Assembly (NCBI GenBank): GCA_009192285.1
Contig: WBVU01000015.1
Coordinates: forward strand, 62,001 to 126,000
Direction: 5' to 3'
Length of the DNA stretch: 64,000 bases
DNA from: Morchella semilibera
Lineage: Eukaryota > Ascomycota > Pezizomycetes > Pezizales > Morchellaceae
Made by a program: the position numbers and the translations under genes. The notes below the pieces were generated by a model. The model did not search any database. It had not been told where the DNA came from and saw nothing but the letters and a program-made list of their open reading frames with translations. Position 1 is the first letter of the stretch; the number at the start of each line of letters is the position of its first letter. Shown here in pieces: positions 10,338-21,283 of this stretch.

Positions 10338-11819
10338 ATGGACACCGTCTATCCCAGTGCCAGTAGCAGCAGCGAAGCAAACACTGACATGCCGCCAATC
10401 CAAGCTGGGTCGCTGTCCACCGTGACAAAGCTTGCCGACAACCCACCGCTGTACGTAAACCCAACGGCGCCGGTGATGCCCTCGCTTGTGCTCTACATTG
10501 TGAGGGTCCCGGGAAGCAAAGGTTAGCTTTTCTGGTTTGTGATTGGGGAGAGGGGGGGGGGGGTTGTCTCGGTGGTGCCACAATAGATTATACTAACAGG
10601 CCTTACTCTCCAGACCTCTTCATCACAACGCTGCACCCCCTCTCCTCTACAGTGACGGCGGAAGACATCAACGCCTGCATCTACTACATTCACATCCACC
10701 CAAGTAGCACAGACCCCGCCACCGCCACACCATCCACCCACCACCTCTCCCCGCGCCCCACCCACCACCGGCGATGGTCCTCGCAGAGCCTGCGCTCGTC
10801 GCGCTGGCACAAGCCCGTCGGCACGCTACCGACAATGACCATTGTGCGCCGCGACCCCGCCAGCGGGGCGCAGTGGAACGTGGCCCGCGTCAGCCAGCTG
10901 CCGCCGGGGAGCGAGGACGGCAATGACCGCATCATGCTCGAGGTCACGGCCGAGGGCTACGAAAAGTTCCTCCCGCCCCCGAAACCGCCGTTTCACCCGC
11001 CGCCGCCGGCGCGCGGGGTCTCTGTCACCGGCGGCCCGGACCTGGCGTGGCAGGACTTTGCGTATAGGACTGAGGCGGAGGAGCGGGAGGCGTGGGAGGT
11101 GAGGCGCCGCGAGCTGGTGAGGAAGGAGAGCTCGCAGTTTGGTATGGACGATTGGATCATTGATGATAATGATGGTGGCCGGCCGCTCGAGGAGGTGGAT
11201 AGGGTGTTTAGGCGGGTCATGGCCCTGGAGGGCGCCGGATTCTGGAAGAGGGTCAAGGGCATGGGCCACCATCGGAAGGGTAGGAGCCATGATGGAAATG
11301 GGAGCAGTGGGGGTGATGAGAAGAAGAAGGAGAAGGTGAAGAAGAGGGGGTATGTGTTCCAGGCGCTTTGGGGTGCAGGCGCGGATGGAGGCACCGGTAG
11401 ATGTGGGTTTAAGGATGAAGCTGGTGGAAGGTTCTTGAAGGTCAGCATTTCTTTTTCCATCCTGGAAACTTGATAGCACATTGACCAACTCACATAATCT
11501 ATAGTGCAAATACTACCCACCAGATATCAACTCAGCCCCCCAGCGCTCATCTCTCCTCTCAGTCATCGAATTCAAACCCCCGTCCGCAATCGCCATGTCC
11601 TCATCCTCCTCTAGTCGTCATAGAACCCCAAGTCCCTCGACGGACATCAACTCCGCTGCCCCAGAGACAATCACATCCACAAAATCGAACCTGGGCATGC
11701 TGGTGCTGCACAGCGATGGGCAGTACATGATGGACCTCCTGGTCTCTGCGAATATGGCCGTGTTCTGGAGGCGGTGGGAGAGCTGGGCCGCTGAGAGGAA
11801 TGCGTTGGGTGGGATATAG
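10338..11819 (+). CDS. Uncharacterised ascomycete protein, 441 aa, three exons
   Basis: I do not recognise a named family. The model is exons 10338-10521, 10614-11440 and 11505-11819, with frame preserved at both joins. Intron 1 contains a TACTAACAG branch site and a 12-G run; intron 2 has the donor GTCAGC. The N-terminus is low-complexity Ser. An ordered segment, VLYIVRVPGSKDLFITTLHP to VTAEDINACIYYIHIH, spans the first splice. The middle is acidic/basic (EEREAWEVRRRELV, DDWIIDDNDGG) with a Lys-rich linker. The final exon ends in a hydrophobic stretch containing LGMLVLHSDGQYMMDLLVSANMAVFWRRW. The conserved look of the ends and the clean splicing argue that it is a real gene. It is read divergently from the hydratase gene. 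Confidence 0.75.
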
Positions 11820-14800
11820 GCTGAGGGAATAATGGTTGGTGGGTAGGCCTTCTTTTTTATTTCTATTTTTAATTTGTTTTTGGTTCTCGGTTTTTCGTGG
11901 GCACGTGAGATACCTAGATGGATAGCAATAATCGCTCCTCTGTTTTATTGTAGTTCTCTTTGTTTTAAAAGTCATGATACATAGAGTGTGAAACTTATGT
12001 TTGGTCCCAAAATGCAAAGTATGTACCTACACACCCCCATACGCGTCCCTTGTCAACTGTTTTGAATGTACTTGAAATATCGCCAACGGCTGCTGTTCCA
12101 CCATGCCATTAGTCACAGTTACTGGGGGGAGGGGGGGGGCCATTGGTTTCCACAAACATCACGTACCGGGTAGAACCGTTCCACAGGTGGTATTTGTGGG
12201 GATATCATGTGGGTCATCTTGTGTCTCGAGCCTTGTATGTAGCCCTGACAAGACAGCCTCGACTGCACATTTCGTTTCGTTTCATTTCGTGGTCGTGAGT
12301 ATATGGTCCGAATGTTGCATCCAGGCCATGGTACCATGCCCGCCTGACGGCATGGTACGTACCCGGGATCTTGGTAATTGGGTAGAGCACGTCCGATATG
12401 TACCCCTTTTGTAATCAACCAATTAACATCAAGCCAGCTAGGAGAATGAATATTCACCCCCCAACCCCCACTTTACTCTATGAGTCCCCCCCCGGGGGGG
12501 GGGGGTTGCTTTAGGCTTCATTGCTGACGTCGCTCAGATAACAGTCTTTTAGGCCGGCCGCTTGTCAGCCTCAGAGATGAGTCTTTTTGGTTAACAGAGA
12601 TGGACACTTTGCTCGGTTGTTGGGACCAATCAGTATGCTGCTTGAGATGTAAACCCGTTCCTTGTTTCTCGGGAGGGATTGGCTGTAGTAGTAGCAGTAG
12701 ACTGTAAAGCAACGGGTTCTAGACGCCAACTAACTACATCTAGGTTCCTAGGCCTACATGTACTTATTCTACTTGCGCTATAGAGGATCACATGAAGACG
12801 CGGCTGGACGACGTAATCATGGATTATCACTCGGTACTCAGTATGCAATCCGCTTGGTTCGCAATGCATGCAACCGCCCCCCCACCCTGAAATCCAGGCT
12901 GTCCTGCTGTTCCTCGAAATCTATTTATGTATCCTATGTATGCCCCATTGCCAGCTCAACGTATGTACCCAATCCGTGCTAGTGGCTCGCGCGCACGGAC
13001 CACTGATTCCACTCTATTGGTAGCTATATTGGCTTGGCTACACGCTGAATGGTGAAGCAATGTGGCTGATTGTATAATACCTACCAATGGCTACAGTTTG
13101 TTTCTTCTGCTCTGGCCATTGGCTCATGTACCCGCCCGAGCTGCTGGTACCCCAGCTTTATCATCATGTAGTGGGTTATTCAGGGGCGGTTTCGCAATTG
13201 ATCATCTTTGGGTAGGTGGCTCGTTGGAAAGAACACTGCGCTTTTTTTCTCTTCTTCTCCGGGCTTCTTTCACTAGTTAGCTGGCTAGCTATGGCTGAGT
13301 AACATAGCAGCTTGTAATTGTGGCGACTACGCAATTTGGTTTTTTCTTAATTGATTGGAATAGAAGTGTGGGTAGAGTCACAGAGGCACGTACGTCTCTC
13401 TCTTTCCTTTACAGAGCAGATGAGTACATGTAGGTAGCCATGAGTCAGTTGGAAGGAGAACGGTCTTGAGACTGGGCCTGAGAGGACCGTGTGAGCGGTA
13501 CAGAACAATGAAAGCACAGCGAGCAATGTATAGCTGAAACGGTGTGGCGTTGTCACTTCCCACTTTGATCGGCTCTATGCCAGCTGTCGGTGTAGTTGGT
13601 AGTTGTTCTTAATGATTCCAGAAGCTGTACGTCTGCTGATGCTTTCTCGGTCTCAAACGCCCGTGGATGTGGCTAGATGTTGGGTTCTCTGCCCTGGCCT
13701 CTAACCGTGGGTGAAACCTGGTACTCGTTATGCTAGGCTGAGAGATAGGGTAGGGCGAATAGATGTTTGGAGCTTGTCATTACGGGACACTAGCGTAGTT
13801 GAGAGGCATATGTAGAATTTTAGGCCTCATTCGTGCCTCTGGTGGGGCGTTCTAGATAGAAAGGATTCCCAGGTGACTAGCTTGACACATTATGCGGGGT
13901 CCGAAATTAGGGTTTCTACCCTCGTTTTGGATTGTCTCTTGCCCCAGAGATCTACTGGATATGGGCATTAGCTCTGCGCCCCTCGGCCTGTGAAGAAATG
14001 AAGAAGATAGACAAGGCTTAGGCTTTTGGAAGCATGTATGTCGTCGAGCGAATCTTAAGAACAGTGGATGCTGAAGCTAAATGCTTATGGCCGGGGTTGA
14101 GGCCGGGGTTGAAAAACCCCAGCAGGGGGTTTTTTGGGGGGTGATCCGCTCGGTATTTAATTGAAGTTAAATGTTGGGGGTACATACCAGGTACGTGTTA
14201 CCCTGAAGTTTAGGCCTTAAAGTGTGGGTACGAGTGTGGGTATGTAGTTGTACATGTATACATGTGTTGAGGGATCTGGCGACCACCGTAGAATATCAGG
14301 AACATCACCTGCCAAGCGAGACCTAATCTGCGGATGAGCTTTCCCGATCGACTTGCTGTGCGATGTCATCTCACGCATTCCATTCCTGCGGGACCCGTCT
14401 GTTGCAACTCGAATATAATACTCGGTGAAGTATAGTAATGATCACCAGTTATAATTATATGTAGTATTAGCCTTAACTCATTTGAATATTTACTACTGTA
14501 ATAGCTAGTAAATATAAATATAGTAGTGCTATTGGGAATTATTTGCCCTGCGGTGGAAGGAGGGGGGGGGGGGTGTACATACAGGGGTCTGTATCGTATG
14601 TTTTAGATATGTGCCTGTGTCGTGCAACCACACCGTAGTTGTGGCACTGCCTCTAATACATAGTAATGGGCTTTCGTCATCAAGGTATCGAGCTGGCAGA
14701 TAAAAGTCCCCACAAGCTTCCCCCATTTTTATCAGAAGGCACGGCTCTGTCGCCTTTTGCAAGAGAGAAAAAAAACTTGAATATACACGCGGTTCATAAT

Positions 14801-14949
14801 TCATTGTCACGCGCGAAGCAACGCAACAGGAACATCTGTCTCCCCCGAATCCCTGTTCTGCGTCACAGCTGAGGGGTTCCTTTAAGTAGCAACAATATTT
14901 TCCGTCGCTCATCTCATCACCTCCAAAAGTCTTCGTTACTGAGAACCTC
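11820..14949. other. 3.1 kb without a recognisable gene
   Basis: Contents noted: a C8-G12 mirror run at 12486-12505, TACATGTA at 12755, 13425 and 14251, a tandem GGCCGGGGTTGA pair at 14089-14113, and a 12-G run at 14562-14573. Reading frames are short and show no protein-like composition. The last few hundred bases are presumably the promoter and leader of the NLR-like gene. Confidence 0.6.
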
Positions 14950-17900
14950 ATGGTATGTGATATCGGCTCCATCCGTGGTCGGGCTGCTGCACAATTACCA
15001 CGATACTGATATCTGCCTAGTCATTAAATTCTATCGGGGTCAAGGTTATAGTGAGTGGGAAGGAGCCCACCGTGGAGTATGTGGACACCCTGGCAGCTTC
15101 ATATCGGAGCTTATCCGTACCCTGCGCTTGATGCAATGTGCCATTTACTGACCTAGGCGGGATAAGCATAATTGCTGTTCACGGCCTTCACGGAGACGCT
15201 TACAGAACATGGACGGCCAAACCGGAAAAACCTGGAGGGGAGGAGGTGATGTGGCTACGAGATCTTCTTCCCGCAGAGATACCTAATGCTCGGATCATCG
15301 CATACGGGTACGACTCGGATCCTGGGAGGTTTCTTGGAGGCGCCAGTACAAGCATGGTCCACCACCATGCACTCACTCTGGTGTCGGAGCTATATTTCTT
15401 CAGAAGAGTAAGCCTCCGTTTGGTAAAAAAGTGAACAATAACATAAATCTAACTGGAAGTTTAGCGGGAAGACGAGAGGAGAAGACCTATCATCTTTGTT
15501 TGCCACAGCTTAGGAGGGATTGTTGTCAAAAGAGTGTGTTTCCGTCCGGTTTTTGAGCAATGGAAGTGGTTACACCCAACTAACCGGTTCTGGTTTGTGG
15601 CAGGCACTTATATACTCCAACAACTGCAACCTTAGTCACAACTCTCACCTCAGGTCCATCAAGGTCTCGACCTATGGGATATTATTCTTGGGCACACCCC
15701 ATATGGGTTCTGACCTTGCGAAATGGGGGAAAATGGCCGAGATGCTTTTCCGCTTAGTAACACCAAAGGCCATAGTGGACTCAAATAGCGCCCTCCTTAA
15801 AACTCTCGAGTCGAATTCCGAGACGCTGCAAAACATTACAGACAACTTTCTGGGAATCTCAAGGGACTTCAAAATGTTCTTTTGCTGGGAGGAATTGAGG
15901 ACATCAATACCAGGCGTGGGGAAAGAATTGGTAAGCTACTATAGGTATTATCTCTGGGTAAATGTGGTTATTAATTAATTCCTAGATTGTCGAATACTCT
16001 TCTGCCGCGCCTGAAGCGCTCGCAGACGCTGGCCGTGCGGCTATTCATGCAAACCATAGCGAAATGTGCAAGTTCTACGATACTAACTCGCCAGGGTGGA
16101 ACGTAGTGGCCGGGTGTCTATCTGATTTTGCTCAACAGGCACCAGCCGTCATCGAGAGAGGTTGGTATCAGGAGACTCGGCGAAATGTGCAAGAGACCCG
16201 TGATTATGTGACGAATGTCATTCAAAGTATGTCGGCCCCTGGTTTCCTAGTTGAAATAATGCTTACCTGCAAATAGATACGGGAGAGCGGCTTTCACCAA
16301 CACCCAAACCCCAGCATAACTCAAGAACATCTTCCCCGGGGAGTGCGGTAGTAGTTAGAGGCGCTGAAGGAGGTTTTATTCAACCAGATGACATCTCAGA
16401 GTTTGGTGAGCATTACGAATCAGCAAACACTTCTCATAGTATGTGGCCCTATCAAGATTCATAAAACGAATAAATTAGTCTCATTAAGTTCCTTCTAATT
16501 GCTAACAATTAAACAAGATTTTCTCATCAAGGATACGCCATTCGTTAAACCCCTTTCACTCCAAGAGAACAAATATTTTGAAGGGGGAGATGACGAGCTA
16601 AAAATAATCCATTCGATACTTACCGACGCAAACAAGAGGGTGGTCAGTATATCCGGGGTCACTGGCGCAGGTAAAACTCACCTCGCGCGGGAATACTTTT
16701 TTCACAGAAAGTCGGAATTTCCTGGAGGCGCATTTTGGATCGACTGCAAACACACTGGAGATACATCATCGACGGAATCTCCGTTGGACTTGGGGTATTG
16801 CATGATAGCGGAAGAGCTTGGATTAGTAAACCAGCAGAATTTCAACCAGAACATTGACCCGAAATTAACCACCAGGTTTGAGGTAAACAATTGGTTCGAC
16901 AAACACGATGGATGGCTACTCGTACTTGACGGTGCGAATGTGGAAACAAACGAAGAAGTTAACATATTATCGGAGTATGTTCCAAAAAGCAAAGGCGGAA
17001 GCATTATTCTTACAACCCTTAACTCTTCTTTTGCTGGTGCTGCCCGCTTGGGAAGCCCGGAAAGATTAGAACTTGGACGGATTACGGAAGATGAGGCAAT
17101 TAGAATGGTTGTGCATTACGGGCAGATAAGCTCGCCGATAGGAGCCGAAATTGAGGCAGCAAAAAAATTGGTAAAGCATTTGGAATACAATCCGTTGGCA
17201 ATTCAATCAGCAGGAAGCTATATCAAGGGGAAAAGGGTGTCAATATCCGACTACTTGAAGAAATATGAAAAACGCCCATTTGTCGAACGAGAGTTTTTAG
17301 AGCCCTTCCACATCATATTTGACCGCTTGGATGTCCGCTATGAGGAGGCCCGTAATCTGCTACGCCTCATCGCGTTTCTTCACAGAGAAATACCCGTTCA
17401 AATGCTGGAATTCGGTATAAAAAATATACCAACACACATCAAGCTTCGCGCAAAAGATGCCGGTAGGAGGGATTTGAATAACACAATTGGACAACTTTTG
17501 GCATATTCGATGGTCGATAGAATTGGAAAACAGTCTGACGATGTTCAAATCGATACCCTGGTAATTCACAGCGTCATCCAGGAGGTGTGCATTTCCCGAT
17601 TGCGCAGAACACCTGGTGAATTGAAGATGTGGCTTGAGTTGGCGATTGGAATGTATTGCAAATCCTTCGATACAATGGAGTTACGGCAGAACCATACGAG
17701 ATTTTTAGCATCGGATTATCGACGATACGAACTTCATGGGGTGAGGCTTCTGGAGCACGCGAACAAGCACAAACTTGCAACGGTGGAGCTAGAGAGAGTT
17801 TTGGAAAAGCTCAGAGAAGCAATCAATGGTGATGACCAAGTGGAAGGACCCAGAATTTCCATGTTCACCAGCGGGAGCGGTTCTGATAGCGCACCCGAAA

Positions 17901-19474
17901 CCCCATCTGCATCACCAGAAAGCTCGAGGCAGCCAACCTGGGACGATAAGCCCGGAACGAACAGGCCAAAAGGGACCAGACAGGCCGGCCCTTTTGACAT
18001 GGTTCAAGATCATTTGAACCAGAGGGAACATTGGAATCTTCTTGCAGAATATGACGGCCCCTACGATTCTGATGTCGAATTTCAGCCACCAAGACGTCCG
18101 AATCGGCGAACACACCTCCCAAGACCCAGGGCAGGCGAAAAGCCTTACACTTTTCGCTACGAGCCCCCGGGGGTACCAATAAATGGGCAAGTGCGTATAC
18201 CGATGTATTCTAGACCACTAGATTCACACCTGGTCACTGAAAATGCGTCCCCTCAACACAACTCTAGACGCATCGGTGACCAATTACCAGTTACTAGTAC
18301 CGAGCCGGGTGTAGCCCCTATTTCTAGCCGTGCTTTATTAAGGTCGCTTCTAAGAACGCCGACAGGGTTTTCTTCCCAATCGCAAATTAGCTGGCCATGG
18401 AATCGCGGTCATTCCCCTCCTCAAAGTGCATCCCCTTCAACACCTGTGCAAGCGCCCCAAGAAAGCTCAACATTTCCTATGCCCAGCGGGGCCCAAACTC
18501 CAGCTAGAGGAAGATCCCCAGTTAGAAGTGCCTGGGAGTCGCTTCCTAATATTCAATTACCCGCGAACCAGATGCCGCATTCTCATGACGTAGAAGGTCT
18601 TCGTTCATCTATACACGACGACGATTCTCTACATGCTGATCCCCAAGAACTTCCTTTTAGTGGGAGTGGTGGTGGACCTTCAAATTATACACCCCCGCGA
18701 ATTAAAACCCCTATTGATTATCAGGGCAAAGGAGGCATCCTCGACATGCCATATGAACCTTCACATACTGAAGCTGTCAGCCAATCAAGGTCATCCTCGC
18801 GCGGGTTCTCGCCAAGCAGTGACCCATCAAGCTCTCCAAATGCGAGAAGTCATGCTATTGTTCCGAGATACGATAGACCGCCTTCAGCCGCGTGGTCGGA
18901 GCCTATACTAGAACACGAAGGTGATTTCTCTCCACAGCCTTCACCTTATGGTTCTGTAAACATGATAAGAACGCGGTCCTCGACGGCAGCAACGAATGGG
19001 GGGAGGTCGCCTCGTATTGCCCAGTTACAAGGTCTGGTCTCCAGAGCTAGTTCGCAGGCATTGGGCCACCAACGATCTGTTAGTGGCGGGGGACGGCCTT
19101 TACAAAGATCAACAGGGCACCCAGTACATAGGGCTGTCTCAGAACCATGGCAAGTTCCTTTAGCAGAGCAAAACCGAGCTTCCCATTCTCCAGGCTTAGG
19201 GATCGATGGCCTTCATATCCCGTTTGGGCTTCCAGAGGTCACTGTCGACCCACACTCGCCTGATATCTTGGCATCTGGAATGTTCGTAGGTGGAGTGCTT
19301 AGATCGGAGGATGTGGGATTATTACATGGTCAACATTACCTAGGAGAGAGACGAAGCTCAGTGCCTGAAAAAAGCGCCGAAATAGGATCTTCAGATATGC
19401 AGAGATCCACCAGCGAGCCAATAGCAGGGCTTGGTTCCCAGGTTAGGCGAAGGTCCCCACTCCGGGAGGAATGA
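14950..19474 (+). CDS. NLR-like STAND protein: alpha/beta-hydrolase (SesB-type) + NB-ARC + long disordered tail
   Basis: Model of 1347 aa. Exons are 14950-14956 (tentative), 15021-15050, 15157-15407, 15465-15533, 15604-15930, 15986-16226, 16277-16438 and 16518-19474; every join keeps frame. Residues about 13-300 form a SesB/PGAP1-type serine hydrolase: VHGLHG (20-25), nucleophile elbow CHSLGG (Ser111), LGTPHMGS (about 148-155) and a conserved His in HANHSEMCKF (His252). NB-ARC follows: Walker A GVTGAGKTH (409-417), Walker B LLVLDG (496-501) and a GLPLA-like NPLAI near 600. From about 810 to the end the chain is Ser/Pro/Arg-rich and looks disordered; I see no TPR, ankyrin or WD repeats where fungal NLRs usually carry their sensor. 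Family knowledge ties such proteins to heterokaryon incompatibility and immune-like cell death. The start is inferred from a GTGATA...CTAG intron; an upstream start is possible. Confidence 0.85.
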
Positions 19475-20518
19475 TGAGTGATAGAGGTTGGGGGTGATGC
19501 TGCGTAAATTGCTGGCATTTTGTATGTGGTGTGGATTGTTTAATTTGCTTGTTTTTCTTTTTATTTCATTTTTATCTTTTCGCTTTCTAAATGTTAGTTG
19601 TTTCGTGGAGTTGGCCAATTAGGTGGATATGGCAATTTATATTAGGTGGGTTACAGTTTATGGAGTTTATTTTTCTATTGTTATATTCATATCCTGGAGT
19701 TGGAGTTGGAGGTGGCTTGATGTATAAATAAATCAATAAATGAGTTGAAGTTGGCTTTCGAGTGATGGCTTGTGACGCAAGCAAAACGTAGATACCCCTA
19801 CGCTTGAAGGTTGATCAATTGAGCCTTTTAGTTCTCATAGTGACTTGTGGATTAAAATTATTAATAGAGCGTTTTGGCAACCAACTTCTGAGTCTAAATT
19901 TTAGTTCTTGGCGACCGGTTTTTGGTGTGGATAGCCCGCCAAGAGCTCGAAAAAATTTGGGGTGTTGCCAAAACGCTCTATTAAATATACACGTATCTAT
20001 AACTACTAGGAACCCGCACCTCCACCTCCGCAGGCGTAGGCTAGACTGCTTAAATAACCGAAACAGGGCCTTCTCGAGGAAATTGGCTTCTGAACATAAA
20101 AGCTGGCCGAGCGGGTACAGACACCAATTGGGAGGCCGGGTCAAACAAATACTGGATGGCACCTTGGTCAATTGGAGATCTCAGATCTCCCTGTCGCTCT
20201 AAGCCGGGATTAGCACCTTTGCAATTTTCCCTCTTGATTCGGCAAATCATACAGTATGCCAGTGCTTCACATATGCGCATCCATATGCCACACCTGCTGG
20301 TAAAAGATGCATTGAGTAAACCGTCAGACGTCGATTCGCTCTACGCGGATATGCGTCGGTTCATGGACCACTAGTAATGGCTGTTACACCCAAAATCGTT
20401 TGTGGCCGCTGAATAGAGAATTCTGCAATTACTGAATTGATAGTGGAGATCATAGCTACATGAAACCGTTTTCATACATCCCCAATAGCCACACATCTGC
20501 TATACCAGGCTTAATAAA
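19475..20518. other. Convergent intergenic region with a MITE
   Basis: This lies between the 3' ends of the NLR-like gene (plus) and the FAX-like gene (minus). It contains a T/AT-rich stretch after the NLR stop and the family A MITE at 19865-19980. No gene is recognisable; the 132-aa ORF at 19804-20202 runs through the MITE and is rejected. Confidence 0.6.
19865..19980 (+). mobile_element. TA-flanked MITE, family A copy 2 (116 bp)
   Basis: Same ends as the copy at 863-996 (TAGAGCGTTTTGGCAAC ... GTTGCCAAAACGCTCTA) and the same central words (TTTTTGGTGTGGATAGCCCG). It is shorter by about 18 bp, lost mainly in the interior just after CCGCCAAGAGCTC. It lies about 390 bp past the NLR stop codon. 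Confidence 0.85.
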
Positions 20519-21283
20519 TCAATCCTCATGACTCTTTCTAACCGCCTCCAGAACCCCCTCATATTCTGGAAACCACCTCCTTGTCAACTCTGCTGTATAC
20601 CTTTTCAGCCTCTCGCTCCCAAACACCAGTTTCAAAAACTCCGGATTTCCTGGTTGTCCGATCGCATTCTGAAGAAACCCGCAAATAATCATATCAATCA
20701 ACGTCGGCTCACTTCCATGAAAGAATTCTACTCCCTCTAATCTCGCCTCGAGACCTTCAACCCACTCCCGTACCAGCCTCTCTCTCTCCACATCGGTATG
20801 CCGACCAACCCCGTGTCCCCACATCGCATTGGTGATATTACGCCTGAGGTAGAACCCAAGTAGCCATTGCACTGGCCACGGGCCTGGGAGGATAGATCGA
20901 GACGCGTAGAAGTTGTTGGGTATGCACCACCGCTGGTATACAATAGCCGGGTACAGCAGCTCCTCTGTCCATGTTTGCCATGCTCTTGAGTCTGCACGTT
21001 GTGCAGCGGTGAGCCGGCTGTCGGGATCCGGGGTCACTCCCTGCTCGATGAGTTCCCTGATAATAAAGTGGGAGTCGGCAATAGTGTCTGTTTTCTTGTC
21101 ATCTTTGAAGATCTCAATGTATGGGAGCTTCCCCTTGGGCGCGGATGTGGCCTGCACATGGTGGACCGTATAGTTTGTGAAACCGGTTGCGCGGAGGAAG
21201 GTTTCGAGTTTTTGACAGTATCCCGAGGGACTTGGCGCGTTTGCGGGTTGAGGAAAGCCATAAAAGTTGATTTTGGTGGTCAT
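20519..21283 (-). CDS. FAX-like glutathione S-transferase family protein
   Basis: A single exon of 254 aa. The N-terminal half has a thioredoxin-like GST_N fold pattern: INFYGFPQPANAPSPSGYCQKLETFLRATG, then KGKLPYIEI with the cis-Pro that binds the gamma-glutamyl moiety in GSTs, then ADSHFIIRELIEQG. The C-terminal half is helical and includes GHGVGRH, typical of the failed-axon-connections (FAX)/metaxin-related branch, and EPTLIDMIICGFL near the end. Family knowledge suggests a cytosolic or membrane-associated GST-like protein whose substrate is generally unknown. Length fits. It converges on the NLR-like gene. The ATG at 21283 is followed directly by the conserved first strand, so the start is secure. 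Confidence 0.85.
   Translation of the reverse strand: MTTKINFYGFPQPANAPSPSGYCQKLETFLRATGFTNYTVHHVQATSAPKGKLPYIEIFKDDKKTDTIADSHFIIRELIEQGVTPDPDSRLTAAQRADSRAWQTWTEELLYPAIVYQRWCIPNNFYASRSILPGPWPVQWLLGFYLRRNITNAMWGHGVGRHTDVERERLVREWVEGLEARLEGVEFFHGSEPTLIDMIICGFLQNAIGQPGNPEFLKLVFGSERLKRYTAELTRRWFPEYEGVLEAVRKSHED

Noticed and set aside
10826-11509. 227-aa minus-strand ORF
   Set aside because: Antisense shadow of the three-exon gene; low-complexity Pro/Arg composition.
19804-20202. 132-aa ORF after the NLR gene
   Set aside because: Runs through the family A MITE; no plausible protein features.
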